Below, piece by piece: positions 1-9,475 of a stretch of DNA of 64,000 nt. The position numbers were made by a program, and so were the translations under genes. The notes beneath the pieces are model-generated. The model was not told the origin of the DNA and did no database searches. It saw only the letters and a program-made list of their open reading frames with translations. The DNA is from Ruegeria arenilitoris (GTDB lineage: Bacteria; Pseudomonadota; Alphaproteobacteria; Rhodobacterales; Rhodobacteraceae), in assembly GCF_013030265.1 (NCBI RefSeq), contig NZ_WPZQ01000003.1, positions 310,001-374,000 of the forward strand, written 5' to 3'. Positions within the stretch are counted from its first letter, which is position 1, and each line of letters opens with the position of its first letter.

Positions 1-850
1 TTCCCAGCTTCAGCGCCTTTTGATAGATCGGTCTGCGCGGGAGGTTGTACATCTCTGAAATAAGATCGGCAGCGTCCCGAACCGAATGTGTCTCCAAGGC
101 TTTGATCAAAGCCTCTTCTACGTCGGATTCCTTAACAGATTGCGAATGAGAGCGATCAACAAGCAGGACTATTTCACCTTTGACGGTTTTGGACTGATAC
201 TCCTCAGCCAATTCCCCAAGTGTCCCACGGCGCACTTCCTCGAATTTCTTGGTCAGCTCGCGGCACAAAGCAGCCTGACGATCTGATCCCAACACGTCGG
301 CAAGATCCGCCAGGCTGCTGGAGATGCGTTTTGGAGATTCGTAGAACACCAGCGTTCCCGGAATGTCGCGTAGCATTTCGATTCTCGTCCGCCGCGCACC
401 TGACGCATTGGGCAGGAACCCAGCAAAAAAGAACGCGTCTGTAGGCAACCCTGCCAGTGTCAGCGCAGCCAGAGCGGCAGAGGGCCCGGGCGCACATGTC
501 ACCGCATGACCCGCTTCGGCGGCCTGGCGGCCAAGATCATAGCCTGGATCGGCAATAAGTGGCATGCCCGCCTCGGAGGCGTAGGCAACTGATTTTCCCT
601 GCTCAAGCGCTTCGAGGATTTTGCCACGCGCACCCGCTCCGCTGTGATCGTGATAGGCAAGAATACGACGCCCATCCAGCGGAACACCGTGTATTTCCAT
701 CAACCTGCGCAAGCTGCGTGTATCCTCGGCCGCAATGACATCAGCCGACGCCAGTACATCCAATGCCCTGAGCGTGATGTCACGCGCCGTTCCGATCGGA
801 GTGGCAACAAAGTACAGGCCAGCAGCCAATCTGATCTTTTGGAAATTCAA
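1..850 (-). CDS. rsmI: 16S rRNA 2'-O-ribose methyltransferase RsmI (3' end cut by window edge)
   Basis: RsmI methylates the 2'-O of C1402 in 16S rRNA using S-adenosylmethionine. The reverse strand encodes an uninterrupted frame with the family N-terminus GLYFVATPIGTARDITLRAL, followed by an AAEDTR stretch and a PGPSAALAAL segment. It runs off the left edge after about 283 residues; the family is usually around 285-290 aa, so only a few C-terminal residues are missing. I chose a TTG start at 850 (MNFQKIRLAAGLYF) because GAGGG lies 7 nt upstream; no in-frame ATG is available before the conserved region, and an in-frame stop lies a little further upstream. It is divergent from the LpoA-like lipoprotein gene, the same arrangement as rsmI/lpoA in E. 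coli. Confidence 0.93.
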   Translation of the reverse strand, partial: MNFQKIRLAAGLYFVATPIGTARDITLRALDVLASADVIAAEDTRSLRRLMEIHGVPLDGRRILAYHDHSGAGARGKILEALEQGKSVAYASEAGMPLIADPGYDLGRQAAEAGHAVTCAPGPSAALAALTLAGLPTDAFFFAGFLPNASGARRTRIEMLRDIPGTLVFYESPKRISSSLADLADVLGSDRQAALCRELTKKFEEVRRGTLGELAEEYQSKTVKGEIVLLVDRSHSQSVKESDVEEALIKALETHSVRDAADLISEMYNLPRRPIYQKALKLG

Positions 851-938
851 AGCTGGACCCTCGCAGCATGACGTTTATTATCGCGGCTCAACAGAATAGC
901 AGCATTCTAAGCCGCTGGATCAGGGAGTTTTCATTTAG

Positions 939-2111
939 ATGTTTACCGTTTGCAAGCCCGTACGCAAGCTGGCGAAATCCGCCGCTGTATTCGCTACCGC
1001 GGCGTTTCTGGCCGCATGTGAGCCGGGGGCAATCGGCGGCGGCCCGTCGATCAATACCTCCAAACCTGTTCCGGTCGCATTGCTGGTACCGAAAGGGTCG
1101 GCGCAGTCGGGTGATGCAGCGCTGGCACAAAGCCTTGAAAACGCAGCCCGGCTAGCGATGGCAGATCTGAAGAACGTACAGATCGACCTGCGGGTCTATG
1201 ACACTGCTGGCAATGCGAGTACCGCATCGGCAGTTGCACAGCAGGCGGTATCCGACGGGGCCAAGATCATCATCGGGCCGGTATATGCACAGGCTGCAAA
1301 CGCCGCCGGACTTGCCGTTCTGAACAACAAAGTCAACGTTCTGTCCTTTTCGAACAATACCAGCATTGCAGGCGGCAATGTCTTTGTCCTTGGGCCCACA
1401 TTCGATAACACCGCCAGCCGTCTGGTGAACTTTGCCGGCAGCCGAGGCAAGACCGGAATGGTCATCGTCCACAGCAACGACGCTGCCGGTCAGTTGGGAC
1501 AGTCGGCCATTTCAACTGCCTTGAGCAGCAGCCGCGTCAACAATGCAGGTACCGTCGGATATGATCGTTCACAGCAAGGCGTCATCAACTCGGTGCCCAC
1601 CATCAAGGCAACGGTTGATTCTTCGGGCGCGGATTCGATTTTCCTGACGGCGACGACTGCTGGTGCTCTGCCTCTGTTTACCCAATTGCTTCCAGAATCC
1701 GGTGTATCGCCCGCGACAACACAATTCATCGGCCTGACCCGCTGGGATATCCCGCCCCAAACGCTGGAACTGCCCGGAGTTCAGGGTGGCTGGTTTGCCC
1801 TGCCCGACCCGGCAAAGGCACAAGCTTACAGGCAGCGCTATAACGCCACCTACGGTACTGCGCCGCATCCAATCAGCGGCCTTGCCTATGACGGAATTGC
1901 TGCAATCGGCGCATTGGTCAGCCAGGGCAAATCTGACGCTTTGACAGCCTCGGCCTTGACACAGAATGCTGGTTTCCAAGGCGTCGGCGGCATCTTCCGC
2001 CTGCGTCCGAACGGTACGAATGAACGCGGTCTGGCAGTGGCCACGATCCAGAACAAACAGGTGGTTGTGATTGACCCTGCCCCACAAAGCTTCACTGGCG
2101 CCGGCTTCTGA
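939..2111 (+). CDS. Penicillin-binding protein activator (LpoA-like) lipoprotein
   Basis: 390-aa lipoprotein: the N-terminal signal sequence ends in the lipobox LAAC with the lipidated cysteine at residue 27. The rest is a periplasmic-binding-protein fold (type 6), visible in motifs such as KIIIGPVYAQA and ISGLAYDGIAAIGAL. In gammaproteobacteria LpoA activates PBP1A from the outer membrane. The divergent rsmI neighbour supports that orthologous position, but the N-terminal TPR part of LpoA is absent, so activity on a PBP is inference; a branched-chain amino acid binding-protein-like sensor is the alternative. The ATG at 939 follows CAGGGAG. Its 3' end overlaps glnD by 41 nt. Confidence 0.8.
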   Translation: MFTVCKPVRKLAKSAAVFATAAFLAACEPGAIGGGPSINTSKPVPVALLVPKGSAQSGDAALAQSLENAARLAMADLKNVQIDLRVYDTAGNASTASAVAQQAVSDGAKIIIGPVYAQAANAAGLAVLNNKVNVLSFSNNTSIAGGNVFVLGPTFDNTASRLVNFAGSRGKTGMVIVHSNDAAGQLGQSAISTALSSSRVNNAGTVGYDRSQQGVINSVPTIKATVDSSGADSIFLTATTAGALPLFTQLLPESGVSPATTQFIGLTRWDIPPQTLELPGVQGGWFALPDPAKAQAYRQRYNATYGTAPHPISGLAYDGIAAIGALVSQGKSDALTASALTQNAGFQGVGGIFRLRPNGTNERGLAVATIQNKQVVVIDPAPQSFTGAGF

Positions 2112-4890
2112 TCGACCGGCGCAGGTACGATTGCCAACCGGCGAACTGATCTGCCCGGCGAACGATATATTCGACAGTGACAGGGTAAGCGCCCTGTTGT
2201 CGGAAGCGTTCGAGAAAGACCTCGACACTGCATCGATGCGCAATGAAACAGTGCGCATCCTGCGTGACGTGCAAAAGACCGGGCGCAAGGCGATTGCCGA
2301 GGCATTTGCCAAGCGTCCGTTTGAGGCGCGCGCGCTTACTCGCTCGTATACCTATCTGACAGACGGGCTGGTCTGTACGGCAATGAAAATTGCCAGCGAG
2401 TATCTGCATCCTCTGGCGACTCCGACACGTGGCGAAAAGATCGCCGTGCTGGCGGTTGGAGGGTACGGGCGCGGAGAGATGGCGCCATCCTCGGATGTCG
2501 ATCTGTTGTTCCTGACCCCGTACAAAATCACGGCCTGGGCCGAGAGCGTGATTGAATCCATGCTCTACATGCTCTGGGATTTGCGACTTAAGGTCGGCCA
2601 TTCATCGCGCACGATCAAAGACTGCCTTCGGTTGGGAACGGATGACTTCACCATCCGGACAGCGATGCTGGAACAGCGTTATCTGGCCGGAGATGAGGAT
2701 CTGGCAAAGGAGCTTGATCGTCAGCTCAAATCCGATCTTTTCAAGGGCTCCGAGCAGGAGTTCATCGAAGCAAAGCTACAGGAACGAGATGAGCGTCACC
2801 TCAAACAGGGTGAACGTTATATGGTCGAGCCCAATGTGAAAGAGGGCAAGGGCGGCCTGCGCGACCTCCAGTCGCTCTATTGGATCGCCAAATATATCTA
2901 TGGCGTTCAGGATGTCGCGGAATTGGTGCCGCTGGGTCTGTTTACCCCGGAAGAGTTCAATACCTTTGTTCAGGCAGAAGAGTTTCTGTGGGCCGTACGC
3001 TCGCACCTGCATCTGGTCACAGGACGTGCCACAGAACAGCTGACATTCGATCTGCAGGTCGAGGTCGCAGACCGCATGGGTTACGAGGACCGCGCCGGTC
3101 GCCGGGCTGTCGAAGTGTTCATGCAGCGCTATTTCCGCGAAGCGACCCGCGTGGGTGAACTGACCCGGATCTTTCTGACAAAGCTGGAAGCTTCACATAT
3201 GAAAAGCCCGGCACTGTTGGAGCGTATCTTTCGCAGACGCCCACGGGTTAAGCCCGGTTACAGGATCGTGCACGGTCGGTTGGATGTCGCTGATCCGGAC
3301 AAATTTCTATCCGACAAGATGAACCTTCTTCGCCTGTTCGAAGAAGGTTTGCGAACCGGGATGCTGATCCATCCGGATGCAATGCGGCTGGTTACGGCCA
3401 ATCTGAATCTGATCGATGACGAAATGCGCAATGACAAAGAGGCTCAGCGCATCTTCCTCGATCTGATGTTGAAGCACGGCAACCCGGAACGTGCCTTGCG
3501 GCGGATGAATGAACTGGGCGTGCTGTCAGCGTTTCTCCCGGAATTCGAACACATTGTCGCGATGATGCAGTTCAACATGTATCACAGCTACACCGTCGAC
3601 GAGCATACGATCCAATGCATCATCAACCTGGCACAAATCGAACGCGGCGAACTAATTGAGGAACTTCCGCTCGCATCATCAATCCTTGAAGGTGAAGTCA
3701 GCCGGCGCGTTCTGTATGTGGCCTTGCTTTTGCACGACATCGCCAAAGGGCGGCCAGAAGACCATTCGATTCTCGGAGCCAAAATCGCCCGCAAGGTTGC
3801 GCCGCGACTAGGCCTGAACAAATCCGAAGCCGAGACTGTCGAGTGGCTGGTACGCTACCATCTGCTGATGTCAGACATGGCGCAGAAACGGGATATCTCG
3901 GATCCAAGAACAGTGCGCGATTTTGCCAAGGCCGTGAAAACGGTCAAACGGCTGGATTTGCTGACCGTGCTGACTGTCTGCGACATCCGGGGTGTGGGAC
4001 CGAACACTTGGAACAACTGGAAGGCCACACTGCTTAGGGCACTCCATGCCGAAACCAAGCGCGCGCTGGAAACGGGAATGGAAGACCTCAACCGGGCCAA
4101 TCGCGGCGCAGAAGCCAAGAAAGCACTGCGCGCCGAGCTTGAGGACTGGTCCAAAACTGATCTCAAGGCTGAAACCTCGCGTCACTATGACCCCTACTGG
4201 CAGGGCCTGAATCTAGCGACACATGTCGAGTTCGCTGAGATGTTGCGCGTTCTGGAACATAGCGGTGACCCGGGTTCGATGGAAATCCGCCTGCATCCTG
4301 ATGAAGATCGCGACGCCACCCGTGCTTGTTTCGCGATGGGCGATCATCCTGGTATCTTTGCGCGGATTTCCGGTGCGCTGGCATTGGTCGGGGCAAATGT
4401 CGTTGATGCGCGCAGCTACACAACCAAAGACGGATATGTAACCGACGCGTTCTGGATTCAGGATGCAGAAGGTCATCCGTTCGAGGCGGATCGCCTGCCA
4501 CGCCTGACCCAGATGATCCACAAAACTCTCAAGGGTGAGGTCGTGGCCCGCGACGCCTTGAAATCCCGCGACAAGATCAAGAAGCGTGAAAAAGCATTCA
4601 ACGTGCCGACCCACATCACTTTTGATAACGACGGCTCTGAAATCTACACGATCATCGAAGTTGATACCCGTGACAGGCCCGGTCTTCTGTATGATCTGAC
4701 GCGGACACTCGCTGCTGCGAATGTTTATATCGCCAATGCCGTGATCGCCACCTATGGCGAGCAAGTTGTCGACACTTTCTACGTCAAGGATATGTTCGGT
4801 CTGAAATACCATTCCGAAAGCAAACAGCGTGGTCTTGAGGCCAAGCTGCGCAAGGCGATCACCGAAGGCGCGGAGCGCGCTGCCTCATGA
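2071..4890 (+). CDS. glnD: Bifunctional uridylyltransferase/uridylyl-removing enzyme GlnD
   Basis: GlnD senses glutamine and adds or removes UMP on PII proteins, so setting glutamine synthetase and nitrogen-regulation activity. The 939-aa protein has the full family layout: nucleotidyltransferase signature GGYGRGEMAPSSDVD at about 130-144, an HD phosphohydrolase motif (LLHDIAKG, HD at about 555), and two C-terminal ACT domains beginning near residues 753 (GDHPGIFARI) and 861 (DTRDRPGLLYDL). The start is TTG at 2071, inside the 3' end of the preceding lipoprotein gene (41-nt overlap). This fits the conserved N-terminus, and an AGGTGG lies just upstream. It overlaps murJ by 4 nt (ATGA), indicating translational coupling. 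Confidence 0.96.
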   Translation: MTLPHKASLAPASDRPAQVRLPTGELICPANDIFDSDRVSALLSEAFEKDLDTASMRNETVRILRDVQKTGRKAIAEAFAKRPFEARALTRSYTYLTDGLVCTAMKIASEYLHPLATPTRGEKIAVLAVGGYGRGEMAPSSDVDLLFLTPYKITAWAESVIESMLYMLWDLRLKVGHSSRTIKDCLRLGTDDFTIRTAMLEQRYLAGDEDLAKELDRQLKSDLFKGSEQEFIEAKLQERDERHLKQGERYMVEPNVKEGKGGLRDLQSLYWIAKYIYGVQDVAELVPLGLFTPEEFNTFVQAEEFLWAVRSHLHLVTGRATEQLTFDLQVEVADRMGYEDRAGRRAVEVFMQRYFREATRVGELTRIFLTKLEASHMKSPALLERIFRRRPRVKPGYRIVHGRLDVADPDKFLSDKMNLLRLFEEGLRTGMLIHPDAMRLVTANLNLIDDEMRNDKEAQRIFLDLMLKHGNPERALRRMNELGVLSAFLPEFEHIVAMMQFNMYHSYTVDEHTIQCIINLAQIERGELIEELPLASSILEGEVSRRVLYVALLLHDIAKGRPEDHSILGAKIARKVAPRLGLNKSEAETVEWLVRYHLLMSDMAQKRDISDPRTVRDFAKAVKTVKRLDLLTVLTVCDIRGVGPNTWNNWKATLLRALHAETKRALETGMEDLNRANRGAEAKKALRAELEDWSKTDLKAETSRHYDPYWQGLNLATHVEFAEMLRVLEHSGDPGSMEIRLHPDEDRDATRACFAMGDHPGIFARISGALALVGANVVDARSYTTKDGYVTDAFWIQDAEGHPFEADRLPRLTQMIHKTLKGEVVARDALKSRDKIKKREKAFNVPTHITFDNDGSEIYTIIEVDTRDRPGLLYDLTRTLAAANVYIANAVIATYGEQVVDTFYVKDMFGLKYHSESKQRGLEAKLRKAITEGAERAAS

Positions 4891-6428
4891 AGCAGATCCG
4901 GTTGTTTTCGGGCCTCTTCACGGTCGGCTTCTGGACCCTGACCAGCCGTATTCTGGGCTTTCTCAGGGAAATCCTGCTGAATGCCTATATCGGACCGGGA
5001 CCGGTGATGGATGCATTTGTCGCCGCGTTTCGTCTACCAAACATGTTCCGCCGCTTCTTTGCCGAAGGTGCATTCAACGCAGCCTTCGTACCAATGTTCT
5101 CGAAACGGCTGGAGGGAGGGGCAGATGCGCAGGGCTTTGCGCAAGACGCCTTTAACCTTCTGTCAGCCGCTGTCCTGGCTCTGGTCGGGTTGGCAATGAT
5201 CTTCATGCCCGGGCTGGTATGGCTCGTGGCTGACGGGTTTTCGGATGATGGGCGCTTCGATCTTGCGGTCGACTATGGGTACATTGTGTTTCCGTACATT
5301 CTGTTCATGTCCCTGGCGGCTTTGTTTTCCGGTGTCCTCAATGCGACCGGCCGCTTTGCCGCAGCCGCCGCAGCGCCGGTTCTGCTCAACATATTTGCAT
5401 GCGCGGCCATGATCACAGGAGCGGTTTTGGGAGGCGAGATCATTCGATGGCTGCTTGTCGTTATTCCAATCGCAGGCGTTGCACAGCTAAGCTTGGTTTG
5501 GTTCGCAACTGAACGCGCTGGCTTTCGCATCCGCCCTGGCCTGCCCAAGTTGAGCCCCGATATGCGTCACATGGTTCGCGTGGCGGTTCCGGCAGCTCTG
5601 GCCATGGGGGTGACGCAGGTCAATCTGGTGGTCGGGCAACGCGTCGCGTCGCAGACTGACAAAGCTATAAGCTGGTTGTTCAGTGCCGACCGGCTGTACC
5701 AGCTACCGCTCGGTGTGGTTGGCATTGCTGTCGGCATCGTTCTGCTGCCCGATTTATCGCGCCGGTTGCGTGCCGATGACAAAGAAGGGGCGCGAAACGC
5801 GTTTTCTCGGGCCGGTGAGTTCACACTGTTGTTGACCATTCCTTCAACGGTAGCGTTTGTGATCATTCCAAACCCGCTGGTTTCGGTCCTGTTTGAACGC
5901 GGTCAGTTCAGCGCGGAAGACACTGCCTCCACCGCGCTGGCCGTGGCTATCTATGGCATCGGCCTGCCCGCATTCATGCTGCAAAAACTACTGCAGCCTT
6001 TGTTCTTTGCTCGGGAGGATACGAAATCTCCGTTTCACTACGCCCTGGTTGCCATGGTCGTGAACGCAGCGCTTGCCTTTGGTCTCTATCCGCTAATCGG
6101 CTGGATCGCTCCGGCCATCGCTGCGTCGGTCGCTGGGTGGGCCATGGTTGCCTTGTTGGCTATCGGCGCGAGAAAAATGGGGGAAGAAGCCCGTTTTGAC
6201 GACCGGTTCAAACGACGGGCATGGCGGATCGTAGCAGCCTCATTTGGAATGGGAGCCGTTCTTTATGCAGCGATCCATTTCTTTGGTTGGACGCTGGAAC
6301 TATCGGGCTGGCGTTACCTTGCACTGATCTTGCTGATCAAGATCGCGGCGGCCTCTTATTTCTTCCTTGGCCACCTGCTGGGCGCTTTCGAAATCTCTGA
6401 GTTCAAGCGCGCCCTACGCCGGTCATAA
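4887..6428 (+). CDS. murJ: Lipid II flippase MurJ
   Basis: MurJ (MviN), a MOP-superfamily inner-membrane flippase, moves lipid II across the cytoplasmic membrane for peptidoglycan synthesis. The 513-aa protein is polytopic with about 14 hydrophobic segments and carries the family N-terminal signature FLREILLNAYIGPGPVMDAF and FRLPNMFRRFFAEGAFN. Its length is normal. It overlaps the end of glnD by 4 nt, a gene pair often found together in Rhodobacterales. The stop lies only 4 nt from the stop of the convergent rhomboid-like gene, so there is no room for a conventional terminator. Confidence 0.96.
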   Translation: MKQIRLFSGLFTVGFWTLTSRILGFLREILLNAYIGPGPVMDAFVAAFRLPNMFRRFFAEGAFNAAFVPMFSKRLEGGADAQGFAQDAFNLLSAAVLALVGLAMIFMPGLVWLVADGFSDDGRFDLAVDYGYIVFPYILFMSLAALFSGVLNATGRFAAAAAAPVLLNIFACAAMITGAVLGGEIIRWLLVVIPIAGVAQLSLVWFATERAGFRIRPGLPKLSPDMRHMVRVAVPAALAMGVTQVNLVVGQRVASQTDKAISWLFSADRLYQLPLGVVGIAVGIVLLPDLSRRLRADDKEGARNAFSRAGEFTLLLTIPSTVAFVIIPNPLVSVLFERGQFSAEDTASTALAVAIYGIGLPAFMLQKLLQPLFFAREDTKSPFHYALVAMVVNAALAFGLYPLIGWIAPAIAASVAGWAMVALLAIGARKMGEEARFDDRFKRRAWRIVAASFGMGAVLYAAIHFFGWTLELSGWRYLALILLIKIAAASYFFLGHLLGAFEISEFKRALRRS

Positions 6429-6432
6429 GCTA

Positions 6433-7119
6433 TCAGTCCCGACGGATTCGGCTGACAATACGCGCCCAGCCCCCCGGGGCCAGAAAGAAAGACAGGCCAA
6501 AACCGGTGGCAAATCCACCCAGGTCGGCCACCCAATCCGATGTGCCGCCAAAGATCAGTCCAAACAGCAACTGAATGCCCATCAAAACTGCTATCAACTG
6601 GAAGGCACGCGACTGGTTTTCTCCGACCAGAGACAGTTTGCGCCACAAGAGCCAGGTAAATGCTCCGATCAGACCATAGACCGGTGGGAAGCCACCGATC
6701 AGCGGGTGGCTTGGGTTAAGAAGCAGCGCATAAACCAGCGCGCCTCCGGCACCGGACAGAGCAAAGATCAACAGCATAGCAATGCTGCCAAACACTTCGG
6801 CCACCATCTTGCCCATCGCCAGAATAAAGACGCAGACAAAAATTGCCTGGGTAAAGGTTCCTGAAACAAAAGGATACGTTACCAAACGCTTGAGGCTATC
6901 TATGCGCCAGTCGCCGGTTTCCAGCATTCGATCAAACTGACCTGCAAAGAACGAGTAGCTGTCTATTGCGTGTAGTCGCCACCCGACGGCATCTGGTCCG
7001 CCGACCAATCCACGGCTGCCCAGCGTGAACGCCAATTCAATTCCCATGACAAACAGCACCAGTGCCATCACGACGGGGGGCAGAGGATTAACTGCAGGTG
7101 TATAATGCTCACTGCTCAT
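6433..7119 (-). CDS. Rhomboid-family membrane protein, predicted proteolytically inactive
   Basis: The 228-aa protein has six or so membrane segments and a rhomboid-like core: a TM4-like region GGFPPVYGLIGAF (residues 142-154) and a TM6-like region DWVADLGGFATG (195-206). Active rhomboids carry Ser in a GxSG motif before YGLxGA and a His in AHxxG. Here the aligned positions hold Phe144 and Asp199, so neither catalytic residue is present. I therefore predict a rhomboid pseudoprotease, perhaps a membrane-protein-binding scaffold; that role is inference. It is convergent with murJ and divergent from trpS. Confidence 0.75.
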   Translation of the reverse strand: MSSEHYTPAVNPLPPVVMALVLFVMGIELAFTLGSRGLVGGPDAVGWRLHAIDSYSFFAGQFDRMLETGDWRIDSLKRLVTYPFVSGTFTQAIFVCVFILAMGKMVAEVFGSIAMLLIFALSGAGGALVYALLLNPSHPLIGGFPPVYGLIGAFTWLLWRKLSLVGENQSRAFQLIAVLMGIQLLFGLIFGGTSDWVADLGGFATGFGLSFFLAPGGWARIVSRIRRD

Positions 7120-7205
7120 TGGGCTTTACCTTTGCGGCTGTTGACGTCCCTTGGCCTCATGGGTAAGCGACGGGGACTGATTTTTCCAGACGGGAGTTCC
7201 CTTCG

Positions 7206-8234
7206 ATGACCGAGACCCAATTCACGCCGCGCGTGTTTTCCGGCATCCAGCCTTCGGGAAACCTGCACCTTGGCAACTACCTTGGTGCGCTCAAGCGTTT
7301 TGTGGATATGCAGGGCCCAGAGATGGAGACTGTGTATTGCATGGTCGACCTGCACGCGATCACCGTCTGGCAAGACCCCAAGGAACTGGCCCACTCGACC
7401 CGAGAGTTGTGCGCCGGTTTTATTGCGGCCGGGATCGACCCTGAGCAATCTATCCTGTTCAACCAAAGTCAGGTGCCCGAACACGCGCAGCTGGCCTGGG
7501 TGTTCAACTGCGTCGCGCGTATGGGCTGGATGCAGCGCATGACCCAATGGAAGGATAAAGCAGGCAAGAACCAGCAGAACGCTTCGCTGGGCCTGTTCGC
7601 CTACCCGTCCCTCATGGCTGCGGACATCCTGACCTATCACGCGACTCACGTGCCAGTCGGCGATGACCAGAAACAGCATCTCGAGCTGACCCGTGACATT
7701 GCGATCAAGTTCAACAATGACTTTGGCGTCGATTTCTTTCCGATCACCGAACCGGTGATCGAAGGAGCCGCGACGCGGGTCATGAGCCTGCGCGACGGTT
7801 CGAAAAAGATGTCGAAATCCGACCCGTCCGACATGAGCCGGATCAATATGACGGATGATGCCGAAGCGATCGCCAAGAAAATCCGCAAGGCCAAGACAGA
7901 TCCTGATGCTCTGCCCTCGGAAATCGACGGATTGGAAGAGCGTCCCGAGGCTCGCAATCTGGTTAACATCTATGCCGCGCTCAGCGATCAATCGGTGGAG
8001 CAGGTTCTGGCTCAGGTTGGTGGCAAGCAGTTTGGAGAGTTCAAGCCAATGCTTGCTGATCTGGCAGTTGAAAAGCTGTCTCCGATCTCGACCGAAATGG
8101 CACGTCTTATGGGCGATCAGGCAGAGATCGACCGCATTCTGGCACGTGGCGCGGAACGCGCGCGAGAGATCGCAGCCCCGATCCTGCGCGACACCTACGA
8201 GATCATCGGGATGGTGGGCGCAGGTAAATCCTGA
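7206..8234 (+). CDS. trpS: Tryptophanyl-tRNA synthetase
   Basis: Class Ic aminoacyl-tRNA synthetase charging tRNA-Trp. The 342-aa length is normal. The HIGH-type motif appears as [11 protein letters not shown] (HLGN at 21-24) within the signature [16 protein letters not shown], and the KMSKS loop as [10 protein letters not shown] near residue 200. The ATG at 7206 follows a GGGAG-type ribosome site (gacgggagttccctt). It is a single-gene unit ending at a strong hairpin terminator about 25 nt downstream. Confidence 0.97.
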   Translation: MTETQFTPRVFSGIQPSGNLHLGNYLGALKRFVDMQGPEMETVYCMVDLHAITVWQDPKELAHSTRELCAGFIAAGIDPEQSILFNQSQVPEHAQLAWVFNCVARMGWMQRMTQWKDKAGKNQQNASLGLFAYPSLMAADILTYHATHVPVGDDQKQHLELTRDIAIKFNNDFGVDFFPITEPVIEGAATRVMSLRDGSKKMSKSDPSDMSRINMTDDAEAIAKKIRKAKTDPDALPSEIDGLEERPEARNLVNIYAALSDQSVEQVLAQVGGKQFGEFKPMLADLAVEKLSPISTEMARLMGDQAEIDRILARGAERAREIAAPILRDTYEIIGMVGAGKS

Positions 8235-8257
8235 GATCGCGCAATAAAACAACATAG

Positions 8258-8290
8258 AACGCCGCCCCAAACCGGGCGGCGTTTCTCTTT
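8258..8290. terminator. Intrinsic terminator between trpS and the dehydrogenase gene
   Basis: Perfect 10-bp stem AACGCCGCCC / GGGCGGCGTT with a 5-6 nt loop, followed on the + strand by TTTCTCTTT. It ends trpS. The minus strand also carries a T-containing tail (TTCTATGTTGTTTT), so it may terminate the convergent dehydrogenase gene too. Confidence 0.85.
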
Positions 8291-8296
8291 GGAATC

Positions 8297-9346
8297 TTAC
8301 GCTGCCTGAGGGCGCAGTACTTCCTGTACAATCGATTCCGCCACCTCGTGCGGACTGACCGATTCAGCCTGCGCACGGGTCAGAATTCGATCCATCGTAC
8401 GTTCCAAAGCCTGTAATCTGAGATCGACAAAGGCCTGACGTTCCGCAACCTGCAGGATCTCGGTCGCGACGTTTACGATGCCGCCACCGTTCGCAACAAA
8501 GTCCGGAGCATAGAGGATACCGCAGACATGCAGTCGCTGCGCATCAGCATCCGTGGCCAATTGATTGTTCGCCCCGCCGGCAATGGCAGAAACCTTGAGC
8601 AACGGGATGCTGGTCTCGTTCAGAATGCCTCCAATCGCGCAGGGGGCAAATATGTCAGCCTCTGCTGAGTAGATTGTATCGGCCTCGACCACCGTCGCCG
8701 AAAACTGATCTGCTGCCCGTGCGCATTGCTGCCGGTCAATATCGGTCACAACCAACTCGGCACCGTCTTCGTGAAGCAGGTGGCACAAATGCCAGCCGAC
8801 ATTGCCCAAACCCTGAACCGAGACGGTTTTGTCTTTCAGCCCAGCCGTTCCAAATCGATGGCGTGCGACAACGCGGATCGCATTGAAAACGCCCCTAGCG
8901 GTGATCGGGGAAGGATCCCCGCTGGCAAAATCACCCTCTGCCAGACCAGCGACGTACCGGGTTTCAGACCCGATATGCGCCATGTCGGCAGGCGTCATGC
9001 CCATATCCTCGGCAGTCCAGTATTGACCATCCAGATGCTGAACGACGCGGCCAAAGGCTTTCATCAATTCAGGGGACTTTTCTGCCGAAGGATCACCTAT
9101 GATAACTGCCTTACCACCCCCAAGGGGAAGGTCAGCGGCAGCGTTCTTGAATGTCATGCCGCGTGAAAGTCTCAGCGCGTCATTCAATGCCTCAGTCGGA
9201 TGCCCATAGGGTCGCATCCGTACGCCACCAGCAGCTGGCCCCAATTGCGTTGAGTGGATCGCAACATAGCCCAGCAATCCGTGTGCCGTATCTTTGAATT
9301 CAACCACGCGCTCGTGCCCTGGCGCGTCAATTGGGTGGATTTCCAT
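8297..9346 (-). CDS. Glu/Leu/Phe/Val dehydrogenase, leucine dehydrogenase type
   Basis: NAD-dependent oxidative deaminase of a branched-chain or aromatic amino acid (L-leucine to 4-methyl-2-oxopentanoate is the commonest member). Visible are the catalytic-lysine segment LPLGGGKAVI (residues 73-82), the TAEDMG segment (111-116) and the Rossmann motif GLGNVG (179-184) with an acidic residue after beta-2 (VVTDID). The 349-aa length matches leucine dehydrogenases rather than the longer glutamate enzymes. It is divergent from an Lrp-type regulator and near a class IV aminotransferase, suggesting branched-chain amino acid turnover. Substrate is not certain from sequence alone. Confidence 0.88.
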   Translation of the reverse strand: MEIHPIDAPGHERVVEFKDTAHGLLGYVAIHSTQLGPAAGGVRMRPYGHPTEALNDALRLSRGMTFKNAAADLPLGGGKAVIIGDPSAEKSPELMKAFGRVVQHLDGQYWTAEDMGMTPADMAHIGSETRYVAGLAEGDFASGDPSPITARGVFNAIRVVARHRFGTAGLKDKTVSVQGLGNVGWHLCHLLHEDGAELVVTDIDRQQCARAADQFSATVVEADTIYSAEADIFAPCAIGGILNETSIPLLKVSAIAGGANNQLATDADAQRLHVCGILYAPDFVANGGGIVNVATEILQVAERQAFVDLRLQALERTMDRILTRAQAESVSPHEVAESIVQEVLRPQAA

Positions 9347-9475
9347 TATCTACCTCCGGAATGACAAAGCGATTCTGGCACGTATTGCCTAGAGATTTTC
9401 GCCAATGGACACTGCTGGCTTGCGAGGTTTTAGTGCTTTACTCTATAAGATAGCCCTTAGATGGAGTATTTCACC

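Noticed and set aside
7116..8270. 384-codon minus frame over trpS
   Set aside because: Antisense to trpS and extends into its terminator; no family features.
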